Origin: Liopterus haemorrhoidalis
Lineage: Eukaryota > Arthropoda > Insecta > Coleoptera > Dytiscidae
DNA length: 64,000 nucleotides
Assembly: GCA_963971575.1 (NCBI GenBank)
Contig: OZ020622.1
Span: 2,022,279-2,086,278, forward strand
Direction of reading: 5' to 3'
The position numbers and the translations under genes are program-made. Shown here one piece after another: positions 11,331-22,403 of this stretch. How positions within the stretch are numbered: position 1 is the first letter of the stretch; every line of letters starts with the position of its first letter. The notes under the pieces were generated by a model, which worked only from the letters and a program-made list of their open reading frames with translations, was not told the DNA's origin and did no database searches.

Positions 11331-11924
11331 ATTATAAAAACCACAAGAGAGGCAGAAGACAGATACAGTTGGAAAAATGTAATAAAGAAAATAACACCAT
11401 AGGTCACTCTTCTAGCTAGAAGAAACCAACATGGAAGAAGTTCTTCTTTTGCCACTGAAATAGATATGCCTTTGAATCCAGTCTTTGTACTAGTGCTCTA
11501 TATAAACCAGGTGTTTCATAAAGAATGCGACAGAAGAATCTAAATGCTTCTGAGAATATTATGATTCGAAGCGACCTTCAGTTTTTACTTTCAATCTCTT
11601 CTTAACCGTTCTGGGTATCAATTAAATAATATGCTTGAATAGACTTTTAGTATAAATGGATTTTATTGCAAAATTATACTCTATAAATATTTAAAACACA
11701 AGTAATCTCTTAAACTCGAGAAATTGATGTTAATACTACCATATTTTGAGACTCAAAATCCAGAGGAATAAATGTACGAGGTGTACAAATTAAGTACAAT
11801 TAACAATGTTTTTTCTCTGTTCTATCTTCTTGCTCCAATGTCCCTCTCCTTCTTCCTGTTCTCTTTCTGGTTTCCCTCTCCGATCTCCTTCCTTCTTGCT
11901 TCCAGTTCTCTCGCCCATCTTTGC
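11331..11924. other. No gene; low-complexity pyrimidine tract
   Basis: A CT-rich block at 11810-11920 (TTCTTGCTCC- and CTTCCTGTT-like phrases) sits inside a split mariner end: GAGGTGTACAAATTAAGTA at 11778 is repeated as GCAAATTAAGTAACCGGACT at 11924. The tract therefore looks inserted into, or duplicated with, an M1 terminal repeat. The rest is unassigned. Confidence 0.5.
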
Positions 11925-12577
11925 AAATTAAGTAACCGGACTGATATTTTATTTTATATTCGAATAGAATTACAATTTAATATTGTCTCCCTCAAAATAA
12001 CTTCCTTGGGAAGCCACACAGCGCTGGAGATGATTCTTCCAACCCTCATAGCAGTGCTGGAACTCGGATACTGGAATAGCTTTCAGCTGGTCGCTTACGG
12101 ATGTTTGAATGTTTTCGAGTGTCCCAAAGTGTCCCTTGAGGTGATTTTTCAATCTTGGGAAAAGGAAAAAGTCACGATTCAAGTCCAATAAGGAGACTGA
12201 GGAGCAACAGGAATGTTTTGGCCAAAAACACGTTTATTGAAATTGTTGTGTGAGAATTTGCGTAGGTCAAAATTTGAACGGTAGTGTGAGTCTAATTCAA
12301 CTCTTCTCCGATTAGACTGTTAACCGACGATCTGAACGCACAAGATCCCGGATTCTGTCAATATTTTCATCGGTTCTTGAATATTAAAGCCTTCCGCTGC
12401 GTGATTCTTCAATCAACTCTCTTCTGAAATTGCCTTAAACCACCAAACCTGGGTCCTTGACAAAACACTGTCTCCGTAGGCCTGCTGCAGTTTTGCAAAA
12501 GTTTCCGTTGCACTGTGCCCAAGTTTGAAGCATAACCTGATAGCACACCGTTGCTCGAAATGAATGTCACTCATTTT
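11925..12577 (-). pseudogene. Internally deleted mariner (family M1)
   Basis: Reverse strand, 5' to 3': start-like MSDIHFEQRCAIRLCFKLGH, then SATETFAKLQQAYGDSVLS, a degenerate GRP/TDEN linker, then a jump to FGQNIPVAP and the C-terminal part FPRLKNHLKGHFGTLENIQT, ending GDNIKL. The stretch that would carry the first two catalytic Asp residues is missing, while both outer portions remain. Frameshifts also interrupt the N-terminal part. MITE 12580-12978 abuts its 5' side. Confidence 0.8.
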
Positions 12578-12579
12578 TA

Positions 12580-12978
12580 CAGTCTGTTCCAAACGGTTAA
12601 GCGGAACTAAATGGGAATTTAGTTCTTTTAGGTTGTCACGAGAAGGGACCTTGCTTGGGTTATTTCATTTTTTATGTTGGCATGTCAAAATTTAAAATTC
12701 CAACAATGAAACCATGGAAACGAATGTCAAAATTAAATATTTTTTTTTTATATTTTAATGACAAAAAAATAGATAAATGGGAAATTTGTATTAAGAATGA
12801 CACAAAAAAACAAAATATAAAGAAAATGACATTTTAAAATGATGCTGCAAAACAAAAAAAATGTTTATTGTAAGTATGATTTACAAAGCTTAAACAAAAC
12901 GGCCGAAAGGCACGATTTAAACGATGAAAGTAACTAGATTGCAAAATCTAGTTCCGCTTAACCGTTTGGAACAGACTG
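12580..12978. mobile_element. Tc1/mariner-type MITE, 399 bp, TA duplication
   Basis: Perfect-looking inverted ends: CAGTCTGTTCCAAACGGTTA on the left and the complement TAACCGTTTGGAACAGACTG on the right, continuing for about 30 bp. TA flanks both sides (12578-12579 and 12979-12980). The interior is AT-rich and non-coding. It is inserted next to or into the 5' region of the M1 mariner. Confidence 0.85.
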
Positions 12979-12980
12979 TA

Positions 12981-13856
12981 GAACGCACTAGAAAAATCTG
13001 ATTCACGAAAAAAATCACTACGGACAACAAAATTACTCTAGCGAGTTCAAACTTGTACTGAAGTCCTAAAAAAAAAGTCCTCACTTCTAAATTTCAAGTG
13101 AAGACCTAAAAACAAAGAAAGGTCCTCATTTATTCCCTAAAAATGGTTTTTAGGGTGTTCTAATCCTGAAAAGGCTCCTTTCAGTGGTGTATGCGTTAAA
13201 ATTAGACCTCATTCACCGGCTTGCTGATTTCTCAATTCAAATCTGTATCCTGTTCAGATTCAAATGCTCGTGGGCCTATCATTTTGCAAATGATACTCAT
13301 TTCCTTTTTAGATAAAGCACGCGCTAATGTAAATAATATACATATTTACACGAACCGATAACTGTAAATTTTTTTAAGATTCAGCTATCAAACCACACCT
13401 GGTCAGCAATTTTTGACACTAAAATTTAAGCGTAGAAGAAAACAGAAACTATCCGCGGAACACTGGTTGCCGACCACTAGTGTATTCATGCCGGAACGCA
13501 CCGGAACGACTTCCGAATTGTTTCCAACCCGATTTCTTTGTTCCGTATTTCTGTCCGTTATTTCACATTCTAATATACATTCAATATTACATATAAAGCA
13601 ACAATTACATAAGAATGTGAAATAATGAATTATTCAAACAAATTGTTAAATGTTGTTAATTTTTTTGTTTCTATTATATCATAAGTGATATGTTACAATT
13701 ATTGTAATTAATTTTATTTCCAATTAGTGTTCAACATAATTTATCACCAATAAAGAGAAGGGGTATATCTACAAGGAAATAAGGACTATTTTTCTTATGT
13801 AGAGTCTCAAGTACATGCAAATTTAAGGCTCATGCGCGGTTTAAAAGAGAAAAAAA
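12981..13856. other. No recognisable feature
   Basis: Contains a direct phrase repeat (CCTAAAAAAAAAGTCCTCA and CCTAAAAACAAAGAAAGGTCC) near 13064-13125. The open frame at 13413-13625 lacks motifs and splice context and is not called. Confidence 0.4.
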
Positions 13857-14535
13857 TCAGCTGTGGCCACCACAGGACCGACCGCCATCACAAAGTACTT
13901 GTTTAAAATACATTCTAGCAGCAGAGTAGAAATAACTTGGCCTAATATGTTCTAACAGAGATATTATTATCATGACCATGGAAACGTTACATATAAGTAC
14001 GAAAAACAGATATTTAAAAAAAAAATCGAAAAATTTTTCAAATTTTTTTCGTTTTATCAAAAAATGTCTCAGATAAAAGTTATTGCATTTATAGCAACTT
14101 TTGTTAAATTACATATAAGTATGAAAAAATAGATACTTAAAAAAATTTCGAAAAATTTTTGAATTATTTTTCGTTTTATCAAAAAATGTCTCGAATAAGA
14201 GTTGTTAGTTATTACTTTTATAGCAACTTTTGTTAAATAATTTTTTTCGAAATATTTTTCTGTTATGAAATATTCGCAAAAAACTTAAAATCGACACGAG
14301 TAAACTCCCATTTCTAGTCACCCGATTTTTATCAAAAGTTGATCAACTCGTGCCATTGATGTCAGAAGCTTAAATATGAAGTTTCATAAAAATTCTTCTA
14401 GCCGAATTTGCTCTGCACGTGTACACAAACAGACAGACGGACGGACAGACAGACAGACATTTTTTAATAAAGCAGCATAAATTAAACAAGTACTTTGTGA
14501 TGTAGGTCGGTCCTGTGGTGGCCACAGCTGATTTT
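13857..14535 (-). repeat. Dispersed repeat family A, copy 3, rearranged as a foldback
   Basis: 13857-14460 is a reverse copy of family A including the (GACA)n run (about 14425-14458). At 14461 it switches to forward orientation and repeats only the terminal segment, ending GGTCCTGTGGTGGCCACAGC. Both ends therefore show the same 50-bp terminus in opposite orientation. The segment at 14470-14495 preserves the uninterrupted TTAA site into which P1 inserted in copy 2. Confidence 0.75.
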
Positions 14536-14865
14536 TTTAATAATCACTTGAATTTTGGAAGTGAGAATTTTTTTTTAAGTTCAACACTTACATTTTGGAA
14601 ATGAGAATTTTTTTGGGTCATAAAAAAAAGTACCCCCCCTCTAAGAAAATATATCGGCGCGCCGAAGGTTTAAATTTTTCGTCGAAACCACTTAAAACAC
14701 CCAATGCAACTCAGTTCCGCAAAAGCTGTTTTTCGATCGCCGTCTTTCCAAGTTTGAAACAAAATTTTATACAGACGCTTTCCTATAGATGTATCTTAAA
14801 AATCGTTAAATAAAATCTAATTCTAAAAATACAAAAATCCATAAAATTCAAATGACATAACTTAA
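14536..14865. other. No recognisable feature
   Basis: AT-rich. Open frame 14595-14813 has no motif or context. Confidence 0.4.
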
Positions 14866-15212
14866 GAGGATCCTACACTGTACACGCAAGAAAATGACTG
14901 TATTTGTAAATAATTCATAAAGGGTTACGAATTTATACAAAATAATACAACAAAATCAAAAAATTATATTTGAACTTTATATATTTGTTTTTATATTTAT
15001 ATTTTGAACAATAAAATAGTATGGGCAAAAACTGCAAAAGATTTTAAAACATATTTAATAATTAGACAGATTTTAATCGAGCAAAATCGAATAAAAATGC
15101 GTATAAAGATAATATATTATTTGTTGATTGTTTTATTATTATTTTTTTTTCTAAATTCGTAACCCTTTATAAAGTATTTACAAATTCCTTGCGTGTACAG
15201 TGTAGGATCCTC
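14866..15212. mobile_element. MITE, 347 bp, TAA target duplication
   Basis: Left end GAGGATCCTACACTGTACAC; right end is the complement GTGTACAGTGTAGGATCCTC. Similarity continues about 60 bp inward (CATAAAGGGTTACGAATTT and its complement). TAA is found on both sides (14863-14865 and 15213-15215). A 3-bp TAA duplication suggests the PIF/Harbinger group. Confidence 0.8.
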
Positions 15213-16312
15213 TAAGGAAATTAAAGGTAGTCTAAAAATGACAGATGTCTTATATCAAGTCGCTGTTCTTCTCTCCACTTTCTAGATTTAACCTTAATTT
15301 TTACACTTTGAAATGGTTAACGCTGAAACTGTCAGCATGACAAACAAATTTTTGAGAAAATTTTAGTACACTTTTCTGAACCTTTTATTGGACTGTCAGT
15401 GCCTAAAAAGAGATGTTCTCATATTCACTCAACACATTCCTGTATTTAATTATTTTGAAAAATTATAAACAAGTTTTAAATGTGTAAAATTTATTTTTTT
15501 GTGTCAAAAAAATTGTAAAAAAAATTCAAAAACAATATTAGCATACTTATATCCTATAACTGTTTTTATTTATTTTTTTTAAATTGTACTCACCTTTTTT
15601 TTGAAAAATTCCAATTGAAAAAATGGGGCACTCACTTTAAATTTCACCTACACAGCACTAATCAACTGTATTGTTATAAACTAATAAAAAATAGGTCTAT
15701 ATTTTACGTTTACAGGTGAGTTAAAGCCGGTTTAGTTGTACCTGTTAGCTCGAGTAGTTGGTATTGAATGATCTACCTGGTTCTTAAGTAGACTTAACTC
15801 AGCGCACCTAGTGATCGCTTAAGTAACTTTCAGTTAAAACTTGTTTCTAACATTTTATGTAATAATTTATTTATTTTAGGGTTTAAGGTCATGTCAGGGT
15901 TAATTTCATTTCACATAACCTTTAAGGTTGAAGACTCAACAGTTTAAAAACTCGAAAGAGTGATTTTTTACAATTTTAAGTACACTTTTACCCAGGACCG
16001 TCTTAGGCCATGCTGGGACCCTTTGGCACAGAGTTTGGGACCCTTTTAAAAGTAAAAAAAAAAAAATGTGAATGGAAACTAGTATGTACTTTTATTCTCG
16101 GTTATTATGGTTAGCTTTATAGAAATCAAATATAAGTGAAGTGATTACTATTTTGAGAATTGGACTTACATTAATGATAATGGTTTCTTCCGGGATTTCT
16201 GTTGTCCAAAATCTTCTATTATGTCCTCAAAGTCTAATTTTTGAAGGAACTTTTTATGCACATAACTGACAAATTAGTAAGTCGTTCTTGTAACATAGTC
16301 ATTCGTAATTCA
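15213..16312. other. No recognisable feature
   Basis: AT-rich sequence with several homopolymer runs. No ORF, RNA gene or TIR pair is supported. Confidence 0.4.
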
Positions 16313-17393
16313 TTTTCAGGGTTTTGTAGGTATGACCAAAAAACCCTTATACCGTCATTTTGTCGTCTGTCTGTCTGTCTGTTTGTCTGTCTGTTCGGTA
16401 AAAATTGTAGCCATACGGCTAAACCTAGACAGTTGAAATTTGGCATGCTTATACAACTCTTTGACCCGCACATAGGAAAAATACTAAAACATCTAAAAAA
16501 TATATCCCCCTAAAAATATAAACAAATATGTGCTCATCGAAAAAAATTTTTTTTTTTATAATTAGGAGTAGTTTATCTAAGAGTAGGGTATCAAATGAAA
16601 GCCCTTAGTAGGTGGAATAACGATCAAAATTTTATTTTTGCAAAATAAATTATTTTGATGCGTATTTTGCCAAAATTGTGCAAAAAAAAATACACAACCT
16701 GTAGCCCAGATGGTTTAAACTAAAAATCTGAAAAAAATCTAAGTAATGTATATTGGTGTGAACCGGAATAGTACAATAGGAATTTTTTATCAGATTATGT
16801 TTTCGGAAAATAACGCATTTTTTGTGTTTTAACTAAAATATGTTAAATATTTAATTTTCTATGTACCACAGTAGATAAGTGAGCGCTCGTAGCGTAGTGC
16901 ATTTCGTCGTTGCTTTATAATTTGCAAACTGTTCGATTGAGTTCATGAGTTCGATTCATGTCAATTTTTATTTTTCTGTTTTTTTTGCATTTTTATTTTG
17001 TTTAAATTATTTTGCAAAAATTCTAGTTATATTTTGGTAAATGTTGCATTTAATTTTTATAAGGGTAAATTTAATAACCAGTGGGAAGTGTTGAATTTAT
17101 AATTTAATTCTATGTTTGAATGTATATGAAATCAGAGGGCGGGGCTTATGATTTAAGCATCCATTGGAAGCCATAGGTGCAATTTTCAAAATCTTAATGA
17201 ACCTTGCTATATAAAAAAAATACTGCATATATTTAGAAAGTTAAATAATGGTATTAGGCATTCGAATTAAAATTCATAAAAAAATATTTTGACATAAAAT
17301 TTGTTTTGGCATCCCAAATAATCATCATTCAGTTACTAAATAGCTGCGAAACCCTGAAATGTGTGAAAATTCACACTTCACATCAATTTTTAC
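16313..17393 (+). repeat. Dispersed repeat family B, copy 1
   Basis: Starts TTTCAGGGTTTTGTAGGTAT and ends in AACCCTGAAATGTGTGAAAA followed by TTCACACTTCACATCAA. Carries a (GTCT)n block, a conserved module encoding in one frame GKNCSHTAKPRQLKFG, and a tRNA-like module with a box-A-like TAGCGTAGTGC (about 16890) and box-B-like GAGTTCGATTC (about 16947). Other copies lie at 28907, 37350, 41008 and 43770. The shared reading frame is more likely a by-product of DNA conservation than a gene. Confidence 0.8.
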
Positions 17394-17635
17394 TTTTAGC
17401 CGTGAAAATGAGCGTTCTCCACTACAAGCTAAATATGCGCTAATTTTTTGAAAGAGAAGGTAATATAGAGCTCATTAAACTTAACATCCCAATACTAAAG
17501 CCTGATTTACTTAAAATCATTTTTTGAAATTCCAAAAATATTTTTTTTTAAAAAACGGTACCTTAAAAATGGTTAGATACTTAAAGTTTTAATTTTTTAG
17601 GTCTTTAATTTTATTGGTATTTAAAATTAAAATAT
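17394..17635. other. No recognisable feature (tRNA 3' flank)
   Basis: AT-rich flank between repeat B1 and the tRNA gene. Nothing else is supported. Confidence 0.4.
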
Positions 17636-17642
17636 AAAAAAA
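17636..17642 (-). terminator. RNA polymerase III terminator of tRNA-Tyr
   Basis: Seven consecutive T residues on the reverse strand, beginning four bases past the mature 3' end of the tRNA. Pol III stops at runs of four or more T. Confidence 0.85.
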
Positions 17643-17646
17643 TGTA

Positions 17647-17737
17647 TCCTTCGAGCCGGATTTGAACCAGCGACCTATGGATTACTACAAAGTCTTGACA
17701 CTACAGTCCACCGCTCTACCAACTGAGCTATCGAAGG
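17647..17737 (-). tRNA. tRNA-Tyr-GTA: tRNA-Tyr (anticodon GUA) with an 18-nt intron
   Basis: Reverse strand. Exon 1 is 17701-17737 (37 nt), intron 17683-17700 (18 nt), exon 2 17647-17682 (36 nt), giving a 73-nt mature tRNA before CCA addition. All four stems pair: acceptor CCTTCGA/TCGAAGG, D stem GCTC/GAGC, anticodon stem GTGGA/TCCAT (one G-U), T stem GCTGG/CCGGC. The anticodon loop is CTGTAGA, reading GUA. Internal promoters are present (box A TAGCTCAGTTGG, box B GGTTCAAATCC). The intron falls one base 3' of the anticodon, the usual eukaryotic position; nuclear tRNA-Tyr genes commonly have one. A T7 terminator follows. I see no damage, so it is probably functional. Confidence 0.96.
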
Positions 17738-18513
17738 TTGTTAATTGAGAAGAAAAAATAATATGAAATAGTACAAAAAATTACAAAATATACTCTAAAT
17801 TATTCATAACAAAATGAATTTATAAACTGTAATTTCAAAAACTATATTTTGTACTAATAAATTATAAAAATATCGTATGGTTAACCTTAAAACATAAAAT
17901 GCGCCTGTGCAATACTACACCGCAATACGCATGTGTTTTGCGGGTTGCAAACATTCAGAAATAAAAGTTTCTAACAGATTATCCTATACAAATTACACCG
18001 GTGTTTAAATGGTTGCCCGCTAACCAGGAGTTAATAGATTTTTCCTTAACACGTTAAGGTGACTCGGTTAGATAATCTCCTGGCATTCCAATCTTTTCAG
18101 AAAATTAAATAATATATAATATTATAAAAAACTAAATATATTTCATCCTCAACTCCTCATATAACTAGATAAACTCCTTAGACATGTTCCTACAAGATGG
18201 TTATCATTATTATCAGTAATATATAAAATGTTGGCCAGATGTAAAAACCTATTTTCAAAGTATGGAACAAGACGAATATCCTACTCTTATTTGGAAATAC
18301 ATTATGGATGGCCGATAAGAATTGAAAGTAAAAATATATTTTTTTAATACTGTAAACTGCAAATTTTAATCAAATAAATTTCATAAATAATATTAAATTA
18401 ACCTGAATTTATTAATATATATTTAAGATAATTAGTAGGTTTCTAAATTACATATATTTAAAATAAAATATGATCGAAAAAAAATTTATTAGGTCCTGAA
18501 TTTAAAATGTTAA
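17738..18513. other. No recognisable feature (tRNA 5' flank onward)
   Basis: AT-rich. No second tRNA and no protein-coding frame is supported. Confidence 0.4.
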
Positions 18514-18772
18514 GGCCCGGTCTTTCCACCTTCAGTTAAAGTCCCAGGTAACTATCTGACAGATAAGGTTATTTGTAACTTCATCTGCTGAATAAATGTC
18601 AATACCAGTCAGTGAATCCAATACGTCAGTCTCATTATCCGTTAGATAACTATCCGATAGATACATTTGTATAGAAAGAAGGGATGACATTTACTCAGCA
18701 GATGAAGTTACAAATAACCTTATCTGTCAGATAGTTACCTGGGACTTTATCTGAAGGTGGAAAGACCGGGCC
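18514..18772. mobile_element. PIF/Harbinger-type MITE, 259 bp
   Basis: Ends GGCCCGGTCTTTCCACCTTC and complement GAAGGTGGAAAGACCGGGCC. The inverted repeats run about 83 bp per arm with very few differences. TAA flanks both sides (18511-18513 and 18773-18775). A short length, GGSCC-like ends and a TAA duplication fit Tourist/Harbinger-type MITEs. The near-identical arms suggest a fairly recent insertion. Confidence 0.88.
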
Positions 18773-19315
18773 TAAGTGGAAAATTCTGTTAAAAATAAAT
18801 GATTTCCATGTCTATCTAGACACCTTTTTTTCTCAATCATATTGTATAGCAATGCTTCACACTTTCTAAATTTAAAACGGGCAGATATTACATCATTTAT
18901 TTCATGATAAATTAAAATTTATCTGGCAAATTATAAAGATGTATATCTATAATAAATGCTGGGTAAAATACTTGATGTATTCGAAGTACTGAATACAAAT
19001 ACTTTTTTTTAAGGAAAAACTATATGTAAAATTTTAATTAAACATTACTTTTTAGTATTTAAAATACTACGTAGTTGAACTACAGTAACTCTTAAAATGC
19101 AATTTACGGTAATATTATTAAAAGTTGAAAGATGATGAAAAGGTAAAATAGTAAAATAGAAAAAATAACGACAAAACAATCATAAACACAATACTAAGCA
19201 ACTTGTTATACTCCTCGGGGTAAATCCCCGTTTCGTCTCCACAGGGTATTGGCTTCATAACAAACAATGCTAAGGCATAGAGCGTGCTGTGTTTATCTAT
19301 ATAATGACAATGCAA
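18773..19315. other. No recognisable feature
   Basis: AT-rich. Open frame 19118-19330 overlaps the element E boundary and lacks motifs. Confidence 0.4.
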
Positions 19316-20242
19316 ATAGGGGATACGCATAAAATTTGTATTTCCTTAAAACTACATTATTTTGATATGTTAATGTTAGTTATGTCACCTAACAAAACAA
19401 AAATTACATTTTAATTAATATTATAGCCAAATTTTTGAATTAAAATATTGTAAATTTGAAATAAGCCGACCACGGAGCGAAGGTTGCCGAGTAAAACGAC
19501 TGAGTATGACGTCAAACGATAGGGGTTTCACATCACAGATACAGCTACAACATAATCTTTACACGTGTGTGTATTGTATTGTTCGAGAGTTTTGTATTTG
19601 TTTTTAAGCAATTTTTCACGCATTTATTATTAAAATGGCAGATAAAGATTTTGTTAGGGCTTTTTTTACCCAACATTGATGCATTTATGCTCATGGAATA
19701 TATGAAAAATAATGAATGCTACAGTGCTGAGGAAATACGTGGTGTCAAAGTAATTTTTATTTTATATTCTATAACTTTATGTAAACAAACGCTGCAACTC
19801 TGTAAAATGTAAATATTTATGTAATTTAGATGTCAGAATTTTACTACATTGTTTACATGAAGTTACAAAACGTTAGAGGCATAATTGAAATACTGCAATA
19901 TAAGTTATCTATTTTAATATAAAATTTAATTCGGTAAACATGTATAAATTGTTTTTATAGAATTAAACTTTATTTTAACTAAAATCACTCTAACTTTACA
20001 TAACCTATGAAAGTTATACAAACAAATAAGTTCACAACAGACTATGTACGCCGGTAAGCTAGTAGTGTCATACGTCAGTTAGAAGGGGTATGACGTCACA
20101 CGTCGTTTTCGCGCGCTACATACATTTATGATTTTTTTAAGCCTTCAAATTACAAAAAAATAAAATAAAAACTGTTTTTTATGTTTATATGCAACAAGAG
20201 GAATATAATAAAAAATAAAAAAAAAACATGCCTATCCCCTAT
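19316..20242 (+). mobile_element. Element E, copy 1 (non-autonomous DNA element, 5-bp TSD)
   Basis: Left end ATAGGGGATACGCAT; right end complement ATAGGGGATAGGCATG. TGCAA occurs on both sides (19311-19315 and 20243-20247), a 5-bp target duplication. The element contains two TGACGTCA cAMP-response-type palindromes (about 19507 and 20090) and a short ATG-initiated segment ending at a GT donor. A second copy, 35606-36543, aligns end to end with few differences. I cannot assign a superfamily. Confidence 0.85.
19635..19749 (+). pseudogene. Truncated first exon inside element E1, product unknown
   Basis: ATG at 19635 opens MADKDFVRA, then a damaged stretch, then DAFMLMEYMKNNECYSAEEI and RGVK, followed directly by a GTAATT donor-like sequence at 19750. 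In copy E2 the middle reads QSDNLPNF, but a stop replaces Glu after KNN. A frame starting at ATG and ending at a plausible donor suggests the first coding exon of a longer autonomous element whose other exons were lost. I do not recognise the protein. Confidence 0.5.
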
Positions 20243-20437
20243 TGCAATAGTAACGTTCCATGTATAAAAACACACACACATTTAGCTGAAAATATTCTAA
20301 TTTAACAAACGAAAATAAAAACTACGTACCTTCGGCATCAGAAGCTCACAAAAGTCATTGAAATTAACTGCGTGAAATAGATGCACGTGAACTACACTTG
20401 ATATTTTCTGTTATGTTTAAAATAGCATAGCTATTTA
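20243..20437. other. No recognisable feature
   Basis: Short spacer between element E1 and the pogo-like element. Confidence 0.4.
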
Positions 20438-21045
20438 CCGTATTTTTCGGACCTTAAGACGCACCGGACGATAAGACGCACCTCAAATTTGTGCGACAAT
20501 TTTTAGAAAAAATATTTATTATTACTATAACTTGTACCAGCAATTCTGTTCATTTTCACTCTCTGTACTATCACTCGTCTCGTTAATGTCACTGTTCGTA
20601 TTATTTTCGTCTGAACTATTATCAATCTCTTCAAAAACCAAGTCATCTTCGATACCATCCAATGCGTTGTTTATTCTTTTACAGCTTCCAATGAATATTT
20701 TACCCAGATACTTCTGAAATTGTCTGTTTCATACGCCTGTTGCTAACATCGTGATTTGGCTTTATCATCCGTTTGTTCCACTCTTCCCACATAAAATTAT
20801 TAAATGGTTTATTAATTGACACATCAAAAGATGGTTGACTTGTAAATCCTCCAGAAATGACAGCTAATTCTGTATTCATTTCTATTATATTTTCTTGGTT
20901 GATTCTGTTTTATGCACTCTGAATTGATTCCACACTAACATCACACACTTTTTAAACGTACCTATACATTCGGACCATAAGACTTACCCCAATTTTAAGA
21001 CGATTTTTCTGCGTAATGGTGCGTCTTATGGTCCGAAAAATGCGG
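20438..21045 (-). mobile_element. Internally deleted pogo-like element with transposase remnant
   Basis: Ends CCGTATTTTTCGGACCTTAA and, reverse-complemented, CCGCATTTTTCGGACCATAA, each continuing GACGCACC. TA flanks both sides (20436-20437 and 21046-21047). On the reverse strand about 20540-20880 codes for GGFTSQPSFDVSINKPFNNF, then MWEEWNKRMI, a frameshift, and an acidic tail ending SESENEQNCWYKL. The SINKPF...W block is the C-terminal side of pogo/Tigger DDE transposases. The DNA-binding domain and most of the catalytic core are gone. Confidence 0.85.
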
Positions 21046-21489
21046 TAATAAATAATATAGAGAACTTATATTAATAGAAAAAAATTGCAAAATAATTTAA
21101 TGTACATTTTTTCAGTAAACTTTAAAAGAATTCTTAATACCACATGTTATAGGGATTAGTATTGACTATCTAAATGTTTTGTTTACTGTTAATGATTTCG
21201 GGTTATCAGTTTTAAAATAACCTTTTTTAATCCGGATTAATTAGATAACCTGTAACGATGGCCAGTATGATGCAATAATAAAATGCTATAACAAAATTAT
21301 TGAAACGGAAGATAAATATTACGATAGTGAAATATTTATATATGTACAAATTGAACAATTATGACAATAAGCACGAATTAGACCTTTTGTAACATGAATA
21401 AACGGTCTTTAGTTATTGATGCAAGATTTTGTATCAATAATCAATATAAATAATATCAATATAAGTATCAATAATAAAATATTTTGTAT
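21046..21489. other. No recognisable feature
   Basis: AT-rich. The sequence just upstream of 21490 may be a further decayed part of the LINE that ends at 21855. Confidence 0.4.
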
Positions 21490-21855
21490 CTGGTGACAGA
21501 ATGCACTCGTATGCTACTAGGAATAAAGACCATATATATCCAAACTTTTTACGTTTAACTAAATCACGCAATGCCTCTAATTATTACAGCATAAAATTTT
21601 TCAATATTCTGCCAGAGGAATATAAAGTCCTGCGTTTTCTGAATTTCAAAAAAACTGTAAAAGAATTTTTAATTAGAAACCCATTTTACTCGACTGACGA
21701 ATTTTTGAATGTTAAATTTTAAATTTATTTATGTACTGCCCCTTATTTTTGCTTCTTATTAACATGTATTTGTACTTTGTATTGTATTGCTTGACTGACT
21801 AAAACAATGTTTTATTTTGTATTATGGTCAATAAATTATTATTATTATTATTATG
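21490..21855 (+). pseudogene. Non-LTR retrotransposon 3' end
   Basis: A 73-codon frame (21501-21722) encodes TRNKDHIYPNFLRLTKSRNA, then SIKFFNILPEEYK, KKTVKEFLI and FYSTDEF. This matches the last residues of jockey-type RT proteins: a TRN...LP...N..K..L motif before the stop. An AATAAATTATTATTATTA tail at 21830-21855 is a typical short-repeat LINE tail. It is truncated at the 5' side. Confidence 0.8.
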
Positions 21856-21861
21856 TATATA

Positions 21862-22403
21862 CAGACGATTCCGCTTAATTGGGGCATCCGCTTATTTGGG
21901 CCAAATCTCAAAGAACAGAAACCAAACCAAGGAACCAACAGTAAATTTACATGTTTAATTGGGACATTCCGCTTAGTTGGGACAGTAAATTTAAGATCAC
22001 AGTACATATTATGTTACACATTTTCTCAAGGAAACATATGTACAAAGAATTTAATATTACAGCGTTATTTTATGCAAAAAGGAAATGAATGGAGCCGCAC
22101 TGAATACCTGTGCTGATTTTGTAGAAGTGAAATGTTACAAAAACAAAAGACAGACTACACTTGACGCATTATTGCATTGAATTAAATTGTATGTACCTAT
22201 TTATTATTTTATTTTGGAATTTATTTTTATTTTTTCTTAAAAGTTTATATTTTTTGGTTATATGTAATTTATAGTTTTGTCCAAGAGTTTATAAAATAAA
22301 ATTATTGAAAGAAAAATATGCATTGTTTAATTTTATGTGAAATTCGCTTAATCGGGCCAAAATGCCTAAGTCCAGATGTGTCCCAATTAAGCGGAATCGA
22401 CTG
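21862..22403 (+). mobile_element. pogo/Tigger-type non-autonomous element, 542 bp
   Basis: Ends CAGACGATTCCGCTTAATTG and complement CAGTCGATTCCGCTTAATTG, with TA flanking both sides (21860-21861 and 22404-22405). Subterminal copies of CCGCTTANTTGGG repeat inside the left arm. Near 22145-22180 a frame reads KRQTTLDALL then stop, resembling the QTTLDxFF tail that ends many pogo/Tigger transposases. It is a deletion derivative. Confidence 0.82.

Noticed and set aside
13413..13625. 70-codon forward frame
   Set aside because: No family resemblance and no supporting context.
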